Notes: generated by a model from the letters alone, not told the origin. A stretch of DNA of 64,000 nucleotides from Phaeodactylum tricornutum CCAP 1055/1 (GCF_000150955.2 NC_011692.1:62001-126000); one strand, 5' to 3'; numbered from the stretch's first letter, positions 52,239 through 63,149 are shown. Numbers and translations are program-made.

Positions 52239-53642
52239 CTACGCGGACAAGGCGTAGTTTGCTTTGGCAACGTCAGCGTTCAGGGGGTAATATCCAAGTA
52301 GAGGTCTTCGTTTCCGTTTCGGCTTTTCCGTCCAGTTGGTAAAGTTGAGCTTCATTTGAAAATCTTCGTTGAGCTTTTGCAGATGGAAAAACCAAGTCTG
52401 TTGGTCTGTGTCACTCCAGGAATCCGTGGGGTAGTCTCGAGGGGGGCCATCTAGCCAAGGTTTTTTCAAGCCAGTAAAATGAACAAAGTCGCAATGTGGA
52501 GAATAGCATTCTTTTAGGTTGCCTCCGGACTTACAGGCGGGGTGTTTAGGCGTATGATCCTGGAGAATACGAATTCCTTCCATTTTTTCCAGCTGGACTT
52601 TACCGTCATCACCGGCGGACCAATGATGAATGGAGTTACGAAGGATAACCGAGACCGACTTTTGTTCGTATTTGACCCAGTGATAAAGCAGTCCTTGGTC
52701 CGCAAAAGCTCCATAGAAGTTCCATTGATTACTCCGGTATCCATTAGGTAACTCAAAGAAGTCACCGTCCACAAATGGTTGGCCCCAACCGGTGACGTTG
52801 TCAAAATGCGGATAGGGTAAATTGCGGCCCCTTTCTTCCTTTTCCCGGATTACTTGTAAAATCCGTTCCCAGTCGCCAGCTCGTGGGGCGACCATGAAAA
52901 AGCCACCACTCGCAGGCTCATGTTTACCAGCAATCACGAGGCTATCTTTCAATAATCCCTGCATGGACAAGTCGAACAGATAGTCGAGATTTGCTTTTGC
53001 CATGACATCGGAGTCCATGAAGAGTACGCGGTCATACTGTTCCAGACTCAAAACTTTAAACTTGTCCAGCATGGTACGATAAAAGCTTTCGTCCGGAGTC
53101 TTTTGCAGGTATTCAAAGCGAATATTCATTGCTTCCAAAAGACGAACGTCTTCGTTTGGAAGCTCATCGAGCGCTTGATCAAAAGCCATTTGCACAAAGA
53201 CATAAAAATCGGCTTGACTCCCGGCCAGTCGCTGTATACGAGCTGATACCAGAATATCGTAGAGATAGTACCGATATGTGGATTTAGTGGGCTCGCAGCC
53301 GGCAACGATGTACGCATAGGCAAAATTACCTCTGCGATCTACAGTTGCTTCAATCGCTTCTCCAACGCTTTTCTGTACATTGATTTTTTGAATCGCCGGA
53401 ACAATTGACAAAGCGACTGATGAGTTAGTCGGCTCCTTCCATGAGACGCTTTTGGGTATTTGGAAAACATTCCGTATCTGGAGAGAAGGCTTGGTCTCGG
53501 TTGGTAGATCACGGAGAACGACGTCCGTCATGGCGTGCAGCACCACCAGAAGAAAGCTGAAGGAAAGTCGGGAAGCCCATACTAAAGAAAGTCTGCACCC
53601 TAAGAAAGAACTTTTCTCTCCTCTCTTCACGGAAGGTAGCAT
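52239..53642 (-). CDS. GT8-like glycosyltransferase, type II membrane
   Basis: Single exon, 467 residues, ATG at 53642. The N-terminus has a basic stretch and a hydrophobic segment (about 18-38, LVWASRLSFSFLLVVLHAM), a probable Golgi signal anchor. The catalytic region carries FAYAYIVAGCEPTKST, an RVLFMDSDVM motif with DSD at 210-212 (the metal and nucleotide-sugar binding DxD of glycogenin-like GT8 enzymes), ASGGFFMVAP, WGQPFVDGDFF and IHHWS/HFTG-like late motifs. An alpha-linked transfer from a UDP-sugar is the family expectation; acceptor unknown. The tail is basic (TEKPKRKRRPLLG). Convergent with the Sec63-like gene (185 bp). Confidence 0.8.
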   Translation of the reverse strand: MLPSVKRGEKSSFLGCRLSLVWASRLSFSFLLVVLHAMTDVVLRDLPTETKPSLQIRNVFQIPKSVSWKEPTNSSVALSIVPAIQKINVQKSVGEAIEATVDRRGNFAYAYIVAGCEPTKSTYRYYLYDILVSARIQRLAGSQADFYVFVQMAFDQALDELPNEDVRLLEAMNIRFEYLQKTPDESFYRTMLDKFKVLSLEQYDRVLFMDSDVMAKANLDYLFDLSMQGLLKDSLVIAGKHEPASGGFFMVAPRAGDWERILQVIREKEERGRNLPYPHFDNVTGWGQPFVDGDFFELPNGYRSNQWNFYGAFADQGLLYHWVKYEQKSVSVILRNSIHHWSAGDDGKVQLEKMEGIRILQDHTPKHPACKSGGNLKECYSPHCDFVHFTGLKKPWLDGPPRDYPTDSWSDTDQQTWFFHLQKLNEDFQMKLNFTNWTEKPKRKRRPLLGYYPLNADVAKANYALSA

Positions 53643-54966
53643 GTTTCTTTTGGAATGGAGTTCGTAGTGGTTTCGGAGTCAAGGGCCTTCGTCGGATTTG
53701 GAACATTGCGAGAAAGCCCTTTGGGATTCTGGATGCGCCAGATAAACCTGGAACAATTATGGGTGCAGTCCAGCAGACAATAGGGCGGTCATAGTTGGAA
53801 CCAGGCAATACTTATTTAGCATTAAAAAATACGAAGTCTTTTTGTCTCTGGGAATCTTCAGTGTCAACAGACAGAAACACTCAATTCACTTTGAACATGT
53901 GTCATAGGAAATAGTCTGCGCTTGATTCTTGCAATGGAGTTAATAAATCTTTCAGACCTTGTGCGCAAGAAGATGTATCATTTCATCTGTTACCATTCTC
54001 TCTTTTGCTCGGAGCGGTTGTGGCTTTGGCATATCCATGAGCATCGTTGCCCTTCTTCTATCAACAAACTCAGGAGAGATCAGTCTATTCCTTCATCCCT
54101 GGTCATGCATCGTGTGGGCTGCCTGAAATGCCTCTCAAGCATTGCCCGTACGATAACATACTACTGCTTCTGTCCAAACTTTTGAATCTACTAGCCATCA
54201 TGTTTGTTTGAGTCTACCAATAGGGATATAAACATTGACCGTGTTTCAGCCTTGATCTTCTTCACACGTTTACACAGTAAAAAAATGAAGAAATTTTCTT
54301 AATTTTGTACATAGGATTTGCTCTACATTCTATCTAGCATTGCGTGGTTACAATTCATCACATACCAATTTTGAGCAATGTCCTGATTCAAATGTGAACG
54401 GTTTGAGATGTCGGCGCGGTTCTGTTAACTTGTAAGCGTAAATCTTGATTTGGAGGTTGGAGCTTGTTAGTTCGGGAATAAGTACCTGGAAAGGACTGGC
54501 TACCGTGGGTGATCAGTCCATCATTGATTCTTATCGGATCTGCCGTGTTTACGTAGTCCAACGTAGCCCAGAGATATGAAACATGCTGCATGCAGATGTC
54601 CATGAGCTTATTACTGTTCGAACTCTTGCCATCTGGTAACCCTAATAGTAATCCAGCCCTCACACGTGGATTCGTCCCGGTAATCGTCGTAATGTTTCGC
54701 TCACAAGTCCGAGCTCGAGTAGGAGCGATATCATTTGTAAACTCACGTCCCAACAATCAATATCATTATAAAAGTCGGCGATTACGACACACTGCTGCAT
54801 TCCTTTCACGTCCGGAAGGTGGTCAATTAATAAGGGGAATGCCAAAACGAGATCGTAACATAGAGAAGAGAAAGGGTGGAACGCTCGTCATATCAAGCCT
54901 CATTGACTTCGACGTGCGCACCCGAGGTGTCGAGAAAGAGCCTCTACGTCGCGCACGGCTTACACA
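53643..54966. other. divergent intergenic region before MON2
   Basis: About 1.3 kb, AT-rich around 54200-54370. Frames at 53922-54185 (plus, 87 residues) and 54388-54756 (minus, 122 residues) are open but not recognised; the latter could be a small gene or remnant. Confidence 0.4.
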
Positions 54967-57900
54967 ATGAATTTTGTACAGCAACTGGAGGAATGCCTTC
55001 GGGATTTGGCGTCCGAAGCTCGAAAGAATCATCCGGGTGTGAAGGAAGCTTCCGAACGGGCGACGCTGAAGTTGCGGCACCTCAAAACCAGCTACGTTGC
55101 GGCAGTACGGCAAGCCGGAAACGAGGGTACCGAACACCCAACAACTAGTTTGTTTCAGTCCTCCGATATGTTGCATCCCTTTCTACTGGCAGCGAATTAT
55201 CCCAACGCCTCAAGTCGTTTGTTGGACGTATCGTTTCGGGCGATCCGCTTGTTAATGGAAGCCGATGCGGTAGTGCCGACTGACGGAATTCATTTGGTAC
55301 GCGTGTGGATGATTCAGGCACAAGTTGGAGTTTCCTATTTTCAAAAGGTTTACGCTAAAGAGATTAAGTCGGCGGAAGACCAGCAAGCAGCTGCTACAGA
55401 GGCGGAGGCACCGAAACCCCTGAATGCTCCAGCTGCCAGCAACAGCGGAGGTGGGTGGTTTTCTTGGGCAACAAGTTCCTCTACTTCCGTGCCGCCCTCC
55501 TCAGTAAGCTCAAACGATTCAATGAATATTAGCAGTAGACCAATCAAGAACGCAGTAAGCAGTTCGAGCGGACAGTCTGGGCAGTCTTCTCAATCTCCCA
55601 AGGATATGGAAAAGCGTGCTTTAGAAATTCTGTCCAGTTTGTTGCAGTTGTTGGAGGGTCTGAGGAGACACCCGGAAGTATCGAACGCCGAACTATGGAG
55701 CAACGCTGTAGCGTTAGGTTGTGTGTGGCTGCACTATTTACCAAGTCGACACACCGTTCACCAAGCTGCCCACTCTACTGTCGCCCAAATTCTTAGTCTT
55801 TTTCTGGAAACGGAGAAAGATCCTGATCTATGGGCTCTGACTTGGGACGATCTTTTGGTGCTAGCAACGGGAAATATACCCAAAAAAGGACTGCAAGGGG
55901 CATTTTCTCTTTGTCGTCCGGCAGGACCCACCAATTCCACCGCTGCCGTTCCTCCGTCACCTGAGTTTGCCTTGGAGCTCTTAGCCCTGTTGTCCAAAGA
56001 TCATCATTTTCCAGAAAAGATCATACCTAAGATGATGCAAATGAGTATGATGCTGCTTCAGCGCGTTGCCAGGATGTCGGTGGAGAAGTACATGCGAACT
56101 GTACAATGGACTACTGTCGTCCTGGTCTCTCAGGTTCGAAAGTACCCGAACGAGTGCGGCGAACTTTTCGTGGCGCTTCTCAAAGCCATTTCACTCGCTA
56201 CAGAGGCATGTCGCAGTCATCACGATTTTGAGGATGGCTATTTTTACAGTCAAGATGAAGCGCTGTTACATCCATTGCCAGTGTCGGAGTTGCCTTCCAG
56301 CGCCAAAGAATCTACCCGTCGGAGAGGTCTCACGACGCATATTCTAGTGTCATTCTTTCCTTCGAATGCACTCTGGAAAGCCAGTTTTGCTCTCGAGGCA
56401 GTTTACAGTATGTTAGACAAAGACGTGACAAGGATTTTTTTCAACGATACATCGACTTTGTCAACACTTGTAGAAGCGTTCAGTGATTTCGCCACAATTG
56501 GGACCAGCTGTCAAGACCACATGCATCAACTTGTCGAGTTTTGTCAGAAGGAACGACGAAGCATCAGCTCTCTTCAGCCAACCATCTTTCGCAAGGCCGA
56601 GCAAGTCTTGGTGCTCGGAAATGCTTCGATTGCTTTCGGGGAGGATACGGGAAGCAGAGCCTCTGAGAAATACGGGGTACTCTCCAAGCCATCTCCCATC
56701 CTCGGGGAGTCGTTGTGGATTTCGTTGCAGACTGTTTTGCAAATAAGTGAGGGGTTAAAAGGATTAGACAACCAAGCAGCTTTGCTGGAAGAATCTTTCG
56801 CGTCAACGCTAGCAGTCCTCCAACACTACCTGAAACGATTTTCAGGTTCCGCGGAAATCATCGGGCTCGCTCTGCTTGGATACTCAAGTCTAGCTGACGT
56901 TTGCTTTCCTCTCGAAGATACTTCCATGCAGCGTAAAGCTATGTTGACGTCACTCTGCAAGTTGTCGCTTCCGGCTTGGGGAAAGCACGACGCTTCGCTT
57001 CAACTTCAAGATCATCACATCCGCTCACTGTTGTGTCTATTTCGTATTTTGCACCGACACCACGATTATGTCGCGCTGGAGTGGGAGATTATTCTTTGGA
57101 CATTTGAAGAACTGTCCGTTCTCGTAGTCGCATCGCCAACTTTATCAGAGGAGGCGTATCACGGAGCCTTGGCAGTCTCAGCTGTTTTTGGGCGACTAGC
57201 AGCTTTCTCTACGTGTTTGTCAGAAAAGTCAATAATACGAATGACAGAAAGTTTGACCGAAATAGTCCAATCCATTATGGAAAAGCGTGACCTACTCAAA
57301 GACTCTGATATTCTACTACCTGAGCGAACGACAACGAGTGATGCTGTTGACAAGGTACCACCCGACGGAAGCGAGACCATAAGTGGTAAGATTGTTGGCA
57401 TTGGGGTTCGTGCAATCTACGGTGCTTCGTTCAACGAAGCGGAAAATGTACAAAACGATCCTTTGCCGTTCGTGGAGCGAACAAAGAGCACATTTAACGA
57501 GGAATACCGACGCACATTTATTGACAGACTGACCGGTGCCAAAAGCTCGCTCCAGATAGCTGCTATCGGTCGGTTGCCCTTCGCACTCACACTTTTGGCT
57601 GATGTCGCTATGGCCAACGCTTTTCGCTATAAGCAGTGCGGGGAGGCTATCTCCAATCTTCTGTTTGAGCTTGCTGCATCATCCCCCCCTGTCCGGTCCT
57701 TCGTCATGGAGACTTTAGTTGTATTAACTGTGGCGCACATTGGCAATGGTAGTGGATCGTCATCTCAGCTCATTGGATCTGGAAAGTTGGTAGTAGAAGA
57801 CCCCATGCAAAGCCAGCTATTGGCAGTAGAGCACTCTGATGTGACCCCGGATCAGACTCTTGCAATGCAAGAACTTTCGCACGTGAAAATACTTTCGCCC

Positions 57901-60408
57901 CTCTGTAGCTCAATATGCAGTACGAAGAATGCTGAAATGGCCGAAGCCTCCCTTGTAACGTTAACGTCGATTCTCGAGAGTACAGGTCACACGCTGCACG
58001 GAGAAGTCTGGATTCTCATCATCGATACAGTTTCGTCCTTGTCCGGCGATCCAGCACAAAAACCATACCGCTCGTCGTCTGAATGGTCAAAATGCTGCTT
58101 GCGTGCGTTTCGTTGCTTGAAATTGATCACCGACGACTTTTCGGAGGAGGTACAAGAAATCGCCGAGTCTTGCGAAACAACGAGAACACCACTACTCGAT
58201 TGCTGCTCTGCCTTTGGTAGTTCACGACATGATATCAACACTTCACTAACTTCCATAGGTCTTCTTTGGTCGATTGTAGACCAAGATTCGGGTCCGCGAT
58301 CTCTGGACAATGCTCTGTCTAAGTTGGCGAATCTCGCTGCCGACGATCGACCGGAAGTCAGAAATGCAGCAATTAACACATTGTTCTCCTGCATTGTTGG
58401 ACGGGGCCAAACGTTCACAGTATCTCAATGGGAATTTTGTTTTTCTCATACATTATTCCCTGTGTATGAGCTCGTCCTATCGAAAACAGTCGTCGAGGAC
58501 AACCGTCATTCAGGTGATAGTCAGGATGCATCATCTCGGTATCTTGTTTCTTTTCACCACTCACGTGATTCGACGAGTAAGCAATGGGTAACAACACAAG
58601 TGGTTGTGTTGAGAGGACTGATTCGCGTTCTCGGAAAGTTTTTCGTAATTCTTTTGGAAACAACCGACTTATTTATTACAAAAACTGACGACCCCCCATG
58701 GTTTCAGGACGTGTGGGTCCACGTCCTCGATTTTGCGTTCGAAGCCGCAGGTCAGAATGGGGGGAGGGATACTTTTGAACTCTGCTCCGCCGGAATTGAG
58801 CTTCTCGTCGCCTGTAGCCAAGTTTCAAGCAAGGCAGGTATCCAAGCAGCACTTGCGCCAGCGACGGTGAGCACAAATATGGAGGTAGTAAACGGGGCTT
58901 TGCGCAATGTCCGAGATCCCACGCCAAGAAATAGTCCCAATGGCCAGCGATCACGCACGGTGGCTGTGGAATCTACCCGCGAGGCTCTATTTTTGGAAGC
59001 GATTGAAGGCCTGCACTCGTACCAGGACTTTCTGGACTCAAATGACAAAATTGACGAAACTTCGTTGCAACTTATTCACAAATTTTGCAGCGGTCTCAGC
59101 AAGCTATACGAATGCTGTCGAAACGATGAATTAGCTGTGTGCAAGCAAGGACTTGAACCGGTGATCGATGATACGCTGATACAACGCTTTGTAAACATGG
59201 TAGCAACATGTATAAGAGTTGCTACAACTGATCCAAGGGCTCGTTTTCTCAATCAGGCACAACGGTGTGCTCTTGAGTTGCTAGAAACAATTGCTCTCAA
59301 TGGATCTTTCGGTGCATTCCAGCTCCTCGTTACTCTGGCCGGTTTCTCATTGTTCATTCGTAAAGATGCAGACTCTGATAGCGGTGAAACGGCTGCCGTG
59401 GAAAGCGGAGACATTTTTCTCGACCAGGTAGGCTTTGAAAGCTCCGTTGTGCTTTCCAAGGCTGTTCTGCAAAATCGCGTTCCACTTCGATGCAAAATTT
59501 CTGTTTTGAATGAGGTCCTCACAATGTTTCTGACTAAAAGTGCTTCAGCAAAAGCGCATCATAGAAAGGCTTACTACAAACGCATGATACCAATTTTGGA
59601 AGAAGGGCTTCAGGCTGTAGCTTCAGAAAGAAGATTAAAAGCAGTCGACGACAACGCTGACGCTCAATACTTGGATACGCTGTGGACAAAGGTCTTCCAA
59701 TGCGTGACTGTAATGCTTACTCCCATTCCGATTGGTAAAGACATGCTAAAGATACCCCGGGTTTCTGAAGTGCTGGAAGTAATCGAGGCTGTCACAAAAA
59801 ACAAAGATGATACTCAAGATACAAGACTATGTCGAATTCTTTCTCAGGGTGGATCCAATGCATACGAAGTCGCTCTTTCCCTCGATGAATTTGCTTCGAT
59901 AGCTGAATCAGACGCAAGCCGAAAGTCGAAAAAGCACAAGGACGAAGTGATGAAGCTATTTACTGCGTGTTACTTAAAGGCCTGTAGCCTCAACCCTATT
60001 GACCGTGCCATCATTTCTTTGACCGACCGCATTCTCAGCTTTCCTTCCGTCAGTTATGAAGAGGAGCGCTTGCCAGAAGCAAGAAAAGAAGCCTTGCTAT
60101 GTATATGCTCTACAATGAAAGACACCTATGGAATGGAATTTTTGGTAGTTGCGGTCTTTTCGAGCTTGTGCAAATGGCTGCAGTCGTCGATTCAAGAAGT
60201 GCGCGATGCAGTTGCTGGTGTCTTCGCCGTTGTGAACGTGTCGGAAATACTACAGAGTGCTATTGAGCGTTGCAAGGAGATCGAAGGACGAGCAGTAGAC
60301 GCCGAAAAGCAAATAGAAATCCTAGCATCAACGGTAAATAGACTGCAATCCGCCAACGAGGAGTTGCAGAGAGAGGTGGCTATACTACAGGCAAGCTCAG
60401 CATTGTGA
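54967..60408 (+). CDS. MON2-type Golgi/endosome protein
   Basis: Single exon, 1813 residues, close to human MON2 (about 1717). The N-terminus (MNFVQQLEECLRDLASEARKNHPGVKEASERA) is the DCB-like region of the BIG/MON2 family. A hydrophilic insert with Ser- and Gln-rich sequence at about 145-220 is an extra. HUS-like helices follow (ALEILSSLLQLLEGLRRHPEV and VWLHYLPSRHTVHQAAHSTV). Long alpha-helical HEAT-like repeats with the HDS type of spacing fill the rest (for example LASDEV-like sections in 900-1600). No Sec7 catalytic motif is present, as in MON2. A short coiled coil ends the protein (CKEIEGRAVDAEKQIEIL then QSANEELQREVAIL). MON2 scaffolds membrane recycling between Golgi and endosomes with Dopey. 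This identification rests on overall layout, so confidence is moderate-high. Confidence 0.75.
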   Translation: MNFVQQLEECLRDLASEARKNHPGVKEASERATLKLRHLKTSYVAAVRQAGNEGTEHPTTSLFQSSDMLHPFLLAANYPNASSRLLDVSFRAIRLLMEADAVVPTDGIHLVRVWMIQAQVGVSYFQKVYAKEIKSAEDQQAAATEAEAPKPLNAPAASNSGGGWFSWATSSSTSVPPSSVSSNDSMNISSRPIKNAVSSSSGQSGQSSQSPKDMEKRALEILSSLLQLLEGLRRHPEVSNAELWSNAVALGCVWLHYLPSRHTVHQAAHSTVAQILSLFLETEKDPDLWALTWDDLLVLATGNIPKKGLQGAFSLCRPAGPTNSTAAVPPSPEFALELLALLSKDHHFPEKIIPKMMQMSMMLLQRVARMSVEKYMRTVQWTTVVLVSQVRKYPNECGELFVALLKAISLATEACRSHHDFEDGYFYSQDEALLHPLPVSELPSSAKESTRRRGLTTHILVSFFPSNALWKASFALEAVYSMLDKDVTRIFFNDTSTLSTLVEAFSDFATIGTSCQDHMHQLVEFCQKERRSISSLQPTIFRKAEQVLVLGNASIAFGEDTGSRASEKYGVLSKPSPILGESLWISLQTVLQISEGLKGLDNQAALLEESFASTLAVLQHYLKRFSGSAEIIGLALLGYSSLADVCFPLEDTSMQRKAMLTSLCKLSLPAWGKHDASLQLQDHHIRSLLCLFRILHRHHDYVALEWEIILWTFEELSVLVVASPTLSEEAYHGALAVSAVFGRLAAFSTCLSEKSIIRMTESLTEIVQSIMEKRDLLKDSDILLPERTTTSDAVDKVPPDGSETISGKIVGIGVRAIYGASFNEAENVQNDPLPFVERTKSTFNEEYRRTFIDRLTGAKSSLQIAAIGRLPFALTLLADVAMANAFRYKQCGEAISNLLFELAASSPPVRSFVMETLVVLTVAHIGNGSGSSSQLIGSGKLVVEDPMQSQLLAVEHSDVTPDQTLAMQELSHVKILSPLCSSICSTKNAEMAEASLVTLTSILESTGHTLHGEVWILIIDTVSSLSGDPAQKPYRSSSEWSKCCLRAFRCLKLITDDFSEEVQEIAESCETTRTPLLDCCSAFGSSRHDINTSLTSIGLLWSIVDQDSGPRSLDNALSKLANLAADDRPEVRNAAINTLFSCIVGRGQTFTVSQWEFCFSHTLFPVYELVLSKTVVEDNRHSGDSQDASSRYLVSFHHSRDSTSKQWVTTQVVVLRGLIRVLGKFFVILLETTDLFITKTDDPPWFQDVWVHVLDFAFEAAGQNGGRDTFELCSAGIELLVACSQVSSKAGIQAALAPATVSTNMEVVNGALRNVRDPTPRNSPNGQRSRTVAVESTREALFLEAIEGLHSYQDFLDSNDKIDETSLQLIHKFCSGLSKLYECCRNDELAVCKQGLEPVIDDTLIQRFVNMVATCIRVATTDPRARFLNQAQRCALELLETIALNGSFGAFQLLVTLAGFSLFIRKDADSDSGETAAVESGDIFLDQVGFESSVVLSKAVLQNRVPLRCKISVLNEVLTMFLTKSASAKAHHRKAYYKRMIPILEEGLQAVASERRLKAVDDNADAQYLDTLWTKVFQCVTVMLTPIPIGKDMLKIPRVSEVLEVIEAVTKNKDDTQDTRLCRILSQGGSNAYEVALSLDEFASIAESDASRKSKKHKDEVMKLFTACYLKACSLNPIDRAIISLTDRILSFPSVSYEEERLPEARKEALLCICSTMKDTYGMEFLVVAVFSSLCKWLQSSIQEVRDAVAGVFAVVNVSEILQSAIERCKEIEGRAVDAEKQIEILASTVNRLQSANEELQREVAILQASSAL

Positions 60409-60483
60409 TCGCACTAAGTGTAAATGTTTCTATAGAAAAAGATACAGCGACCACTGTCGATTTTCCTGAATCTGCCTTATAAT

Positions 60484-62709
60484 TTAATCCCAACCATCTC
60501 GCTCTCTTAGCTCATACAATTCTTTTAGACGCTGCGTCGCCGGACGGACTAGTTTTGAGTCAGCGAAATGCCTTGCGTTCTCCCCGCTTCGTCTTTCAGG
60601 AAGAATTTCAGAGGACAACAATGGATTTCGTGGGCGTGCTTGGCTCAGATAGCTTGGCCTTGTGTGAGCTTGAGATGCCATTGTGCGCTTTGGAAAGTGC
60701 TCATTTTTGGTGACGCTTTGAAACGCCACGCCACTTGACTGACCGACGCCTCTTCGTGCATGACCATCATTTTTCTTTGCCGGCTTCCTCCTGCGCCTTC
60801 TCTGTTTCTTTGTAGGTCTGCTATCGTTCGCTGGATCGCTATCGATTGCATCGTCTGACCAGTCTTCGTATCCGTACCTTTTGGCCAATTCTGTGAGTCC
60901 GACGGCACTGGCTGCTTCTTGCAGTGGCACTGCATCACCAGGGTATGCACCGAATAGACTTCTTGACATTCGGCTGTTTGCTCCGGCAGCAACCCTGAGC
61001 CGGCCGAGAAGGCCGTCTCCCCCCTCTCGATCACTTGCTCGCGGGCCAGTACTTTTACGCCGACGTGCGTTTGAAGCAGTAGAGGACGCTTTCGCAAATG
61101 ATTTACCTTTTTTCTCAACTTGACTGCCAAACTCAAGGCCGAAGTCAATACCAATACCCACGCTCGTGGTTTGGTGTGTTGAACCCAAGTCCACTGTCAA
61201 GGTGGGGGTAGCCAAAGGTTTTGTTGCGGATTTCTGTTCAGTCAAAGCTTTCACAATCCAATCTGTATCGTCATAACTGTCACTCCTATTGATTGTCGTC
61301 TCTGTATCTGGAAGCGTCTTGTTGCTCCCGCCTGCTTCTTTTGCGGCAAAAGATCCAAGCCGATGGCGCTTCATGAAGTCTTCACTAACGTGACGGTACC
61401 TTATTTCTCGAACGCTTCCAACTTTCTTCAATTGTCTCAGAGCAGCTTCGTCCGCTTTCCTTGTAAGAGCTTGCTTTTGCTTCCCAGACTGCCCCGTTCG
61501 AGAGCTTGTTACTGAAATGCGACTGGACTTGCCATTAGATGTGCGAGGCCGCAGTCGGCCTCCGGATAGTTCGGGTGGAAAAACATAGTTGAAGATCAAT
61601 TTTAGAAATTGTGCCAACGTCGGAACCCACATTTCGATCCACTCCACTAACAAAACGGTGGTCATGATAAGCATGTGACCAAGGCGTCCTTGACGAAGGA
61701 GCAACCTATACGCTGGATTCGGTAGAATCTGTGGACTCTGTCGGGCGCTTGTATTGAAAACTTTATTGACGTCACTGCCAAGTGATGCGTTTGTCTTTGA
61801 AGCACCGTTTGGCTCTGCCGCAATAGCTGCTTTGAGAACTTTATTGACGTTACTGCCAAGTGATGCGTTTGCCTTTCCGTTTGGCTCTCCCGCAACAGCT
61901 GCTGATTTGACTTTCGAAGCTTTTGCAATGCGTTTGTAAGGCATTTTACTTTCTTCGGTATCCGCTTTCCAAGCGTTGTCCGTGTCTCGTTCGTTGTCGT
62001 CAGAGCTGGCGACTGTGTTAGAATTCCGTAAGCCTGATATGCCATCCTTCCTATTCAAACGACAGGCGTCTTCAGCATCGGTTTCCATATCGTAGATGTG
62101 ATGTTGTTCTGATTCTAAGGTTCCTCGCGCCATCGAATTTTCTACTTCGGAAGAAGGGCTGTCGACTGCTTTTAGGAGCGAATCTAGATTTTTTGCGCTC
62201 TCAGTCGAAACGACGTCGTCATCGCTGCTTTTATCTTCTGACGACTTGCTATAGGACTTCATATCATCACCGCTATCAACACTTTCCATAGAAGTCTCTT
62301 TGTTCGCGTTGACTAGCGTTGCCTCTACCCCACGAGAAGCTTCTGCAGGAATGCGCTCTGCGCTGGCACTTTCGTCCAGTGAAGTTGAATCAGCCTCTGT
62401 AACCTCATCTATGAGACCTTCTATGTAAGCATCAAGCTCTGCGTCTTCAGCATTTCCACCCCGGATCCCATTGGTTGTCCGTGACTTCTTTTGTTGTGGA
62501 AGGCAATATCGAGATGGCGACAGCGTAGTGGCGATATTAGGCAGACAGTTCGTGCAAGTCAGAGACAGGGCAGTCAATGTTCCCAGTACAGTCCAGCTGG
62601 ATCGATCTTTTCGTTTCCTATACGGTGTATGATCGGTTGTCATTTTATAGCAGTTTAGGGGTGGCCGTGCGGATGCTACCTGCTTTGGTTGACCAGCTTT
62701 AACCATCAT
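60484..62709 (-). CDS. unknown membrane protein, low-complexity, IRGG motif
   Basis: Single exon, 741 residues, ATG at 62709; Met23 (62643) gives a more typical signal peptide (SSWTVLGTLTALSLTC). After a Cys-rich region comes NGIRGGNAEDAE at 81-91, then an acidic, Ser-rich stretch (about 95-260). A 26-residue direct repeat follows (ANASLGSNVNKV, then TNASLGSDVNKV). A hydrophobic part lies at about 345-385 (HMLIMTTVLLVEWIEMWVPT and LAQFLKLIFNYVFPP). The C-terminal half is basic (KKQRRRRRKPAKK) with a Gly/Ser stretch and a final charged helix. The family is not recognised. The order signal peptide, [L/I]RGG, acidic region, membrane segment also occurs in the gene at 4923. Convergent with MON2, 75 bp between stops. 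Confidence 0.65.
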   Translation of the reverse strand: MMVKAGQPKQVASARPPLNCYKMTTDHTPYRKRKDRSSWTVLGTLTALSLTCTNCLPNIATTLSPSRYCLPQQKKSRTTNGIRGGNAEDAELDAYIEGLIDEVTEADSTSLDESASAERIPAEASRGVEATLVNANKETSMESVDSGDDMKSYSKSSEDKSSDDDVVSTESAKNLDSLLKAVDSPSSEVENSMARGTLESEQHHIYDMETDAEDACRLNRKDGISGLRNSNTVASSDDNERDTDNAWKADTEESKMPYKRIAKASKVKSAAVAGEPNGKANASLGSNVNKVLKAAIAAEPNGASKTNASLGSDVNKVFNTSARQSPQILPNPAYRLLLRQGRLGHMLIMTTVLLVEWIEMWVPTLAQFLKLIFNYVFPPELSGGRLRPRTSNGKSSRISVTSSRTGQSGKQKQALTRKADEAALRQLKKVGSVREIRYRHVSEDFMKRHRLGSFAAKEAGGSNKTLPDTETTINRSDSYDDTDWIVKALTEQKSATKPLATPTLTVDLGSTHQTTSVGIGIDFGLEFGSQVEKKGKSFAKASSTASNARRRKSTGPRASDREGGDGLLGRLRVAAGANSRMSRSLFGAYPGDAVPLQEAASAVGLTELAKRYGYEDWSDDAIDSDPANDSRPTKKQRRRRRKPAKKNDGHARRGVGQSSGVAFQSVTKNEHFPKRTMASQAHTRPSYLSQARPRNPLLSSEILPERRSGENARHFADSKLVRPATQRLKELYELRERDGWD
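61759..61914 (-). repeat. in-frame 78-bp direct repeat in the gene at 60484
   Basis: Two copies of 78 bp (26 codons) begin at 61759 and 61837 and keep the reading frame. They encode ASLGSNVNKVLKAAIAAEPNG-like sequence in two variants. The DNA copies share runs such as ctttattgacgt and actgccaagtgatgcgtttg. Confidence 0.85.
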
Positions 62710-62797
62710 TGTGCCTATGACAGAGGCTTACACTCAGATTTCTTATGTAAACCAGAGTCCAAATTTAGAGTAACCGACAGACAGGTGGAAGCCCTAA

Positions 62798-63073
62798 TCA
62801 AAATGTGGAGCACAGACAGCACACTTTGATCTTGGACTTTCTGGTTGCCTGCCACGTGACGACAACGCCACCACCGGGCCTAGAACTAGGAGCAGAATTA
62901 TTGATAGTGAGCCCATCGTTGGCTAGCATTTCCTGGCCAACGCTAATATTGCTACAGAAAGGACTATTTTGAAATTGTTCGGTAATTTTATAAACCTGTT
63001 GCATAAAAACCGAATCGAAGGTTGTCCGCCGTTCCTCTGCAAAGAATCGCCCCCTGGCCAACCGTTGATCCAT
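62798..63073 (-). CDS. small open frame, uncertain
   Basis: A 91-residue frame with ATG at 63073, between the LRR gene stop at 63150 and the gene at 62709. It is polar with a Gly/Val segment (PGGGVVVTW) and ends in CCLCSTF. No family is recognised. It could be a small gene, a pseudogene piece or chance. Confidence 0.25.
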   Translation of the reverse strand: MDQRLARGRFFAEERRTTFDSVFMQQVYKITEQFQNSPFCSNISVGQEMLANDGLTINNSAPSSRPGGGVVVTWQATRKSKIKVCCLCSTF

Positions 63074-63149
63074 ATCTAGTGCCTTTCACGCTGCCTTGTG
63101 CAACAGTTCACAGGGCATCGCTGATACATACAAAACTAATCGTCGCTTG

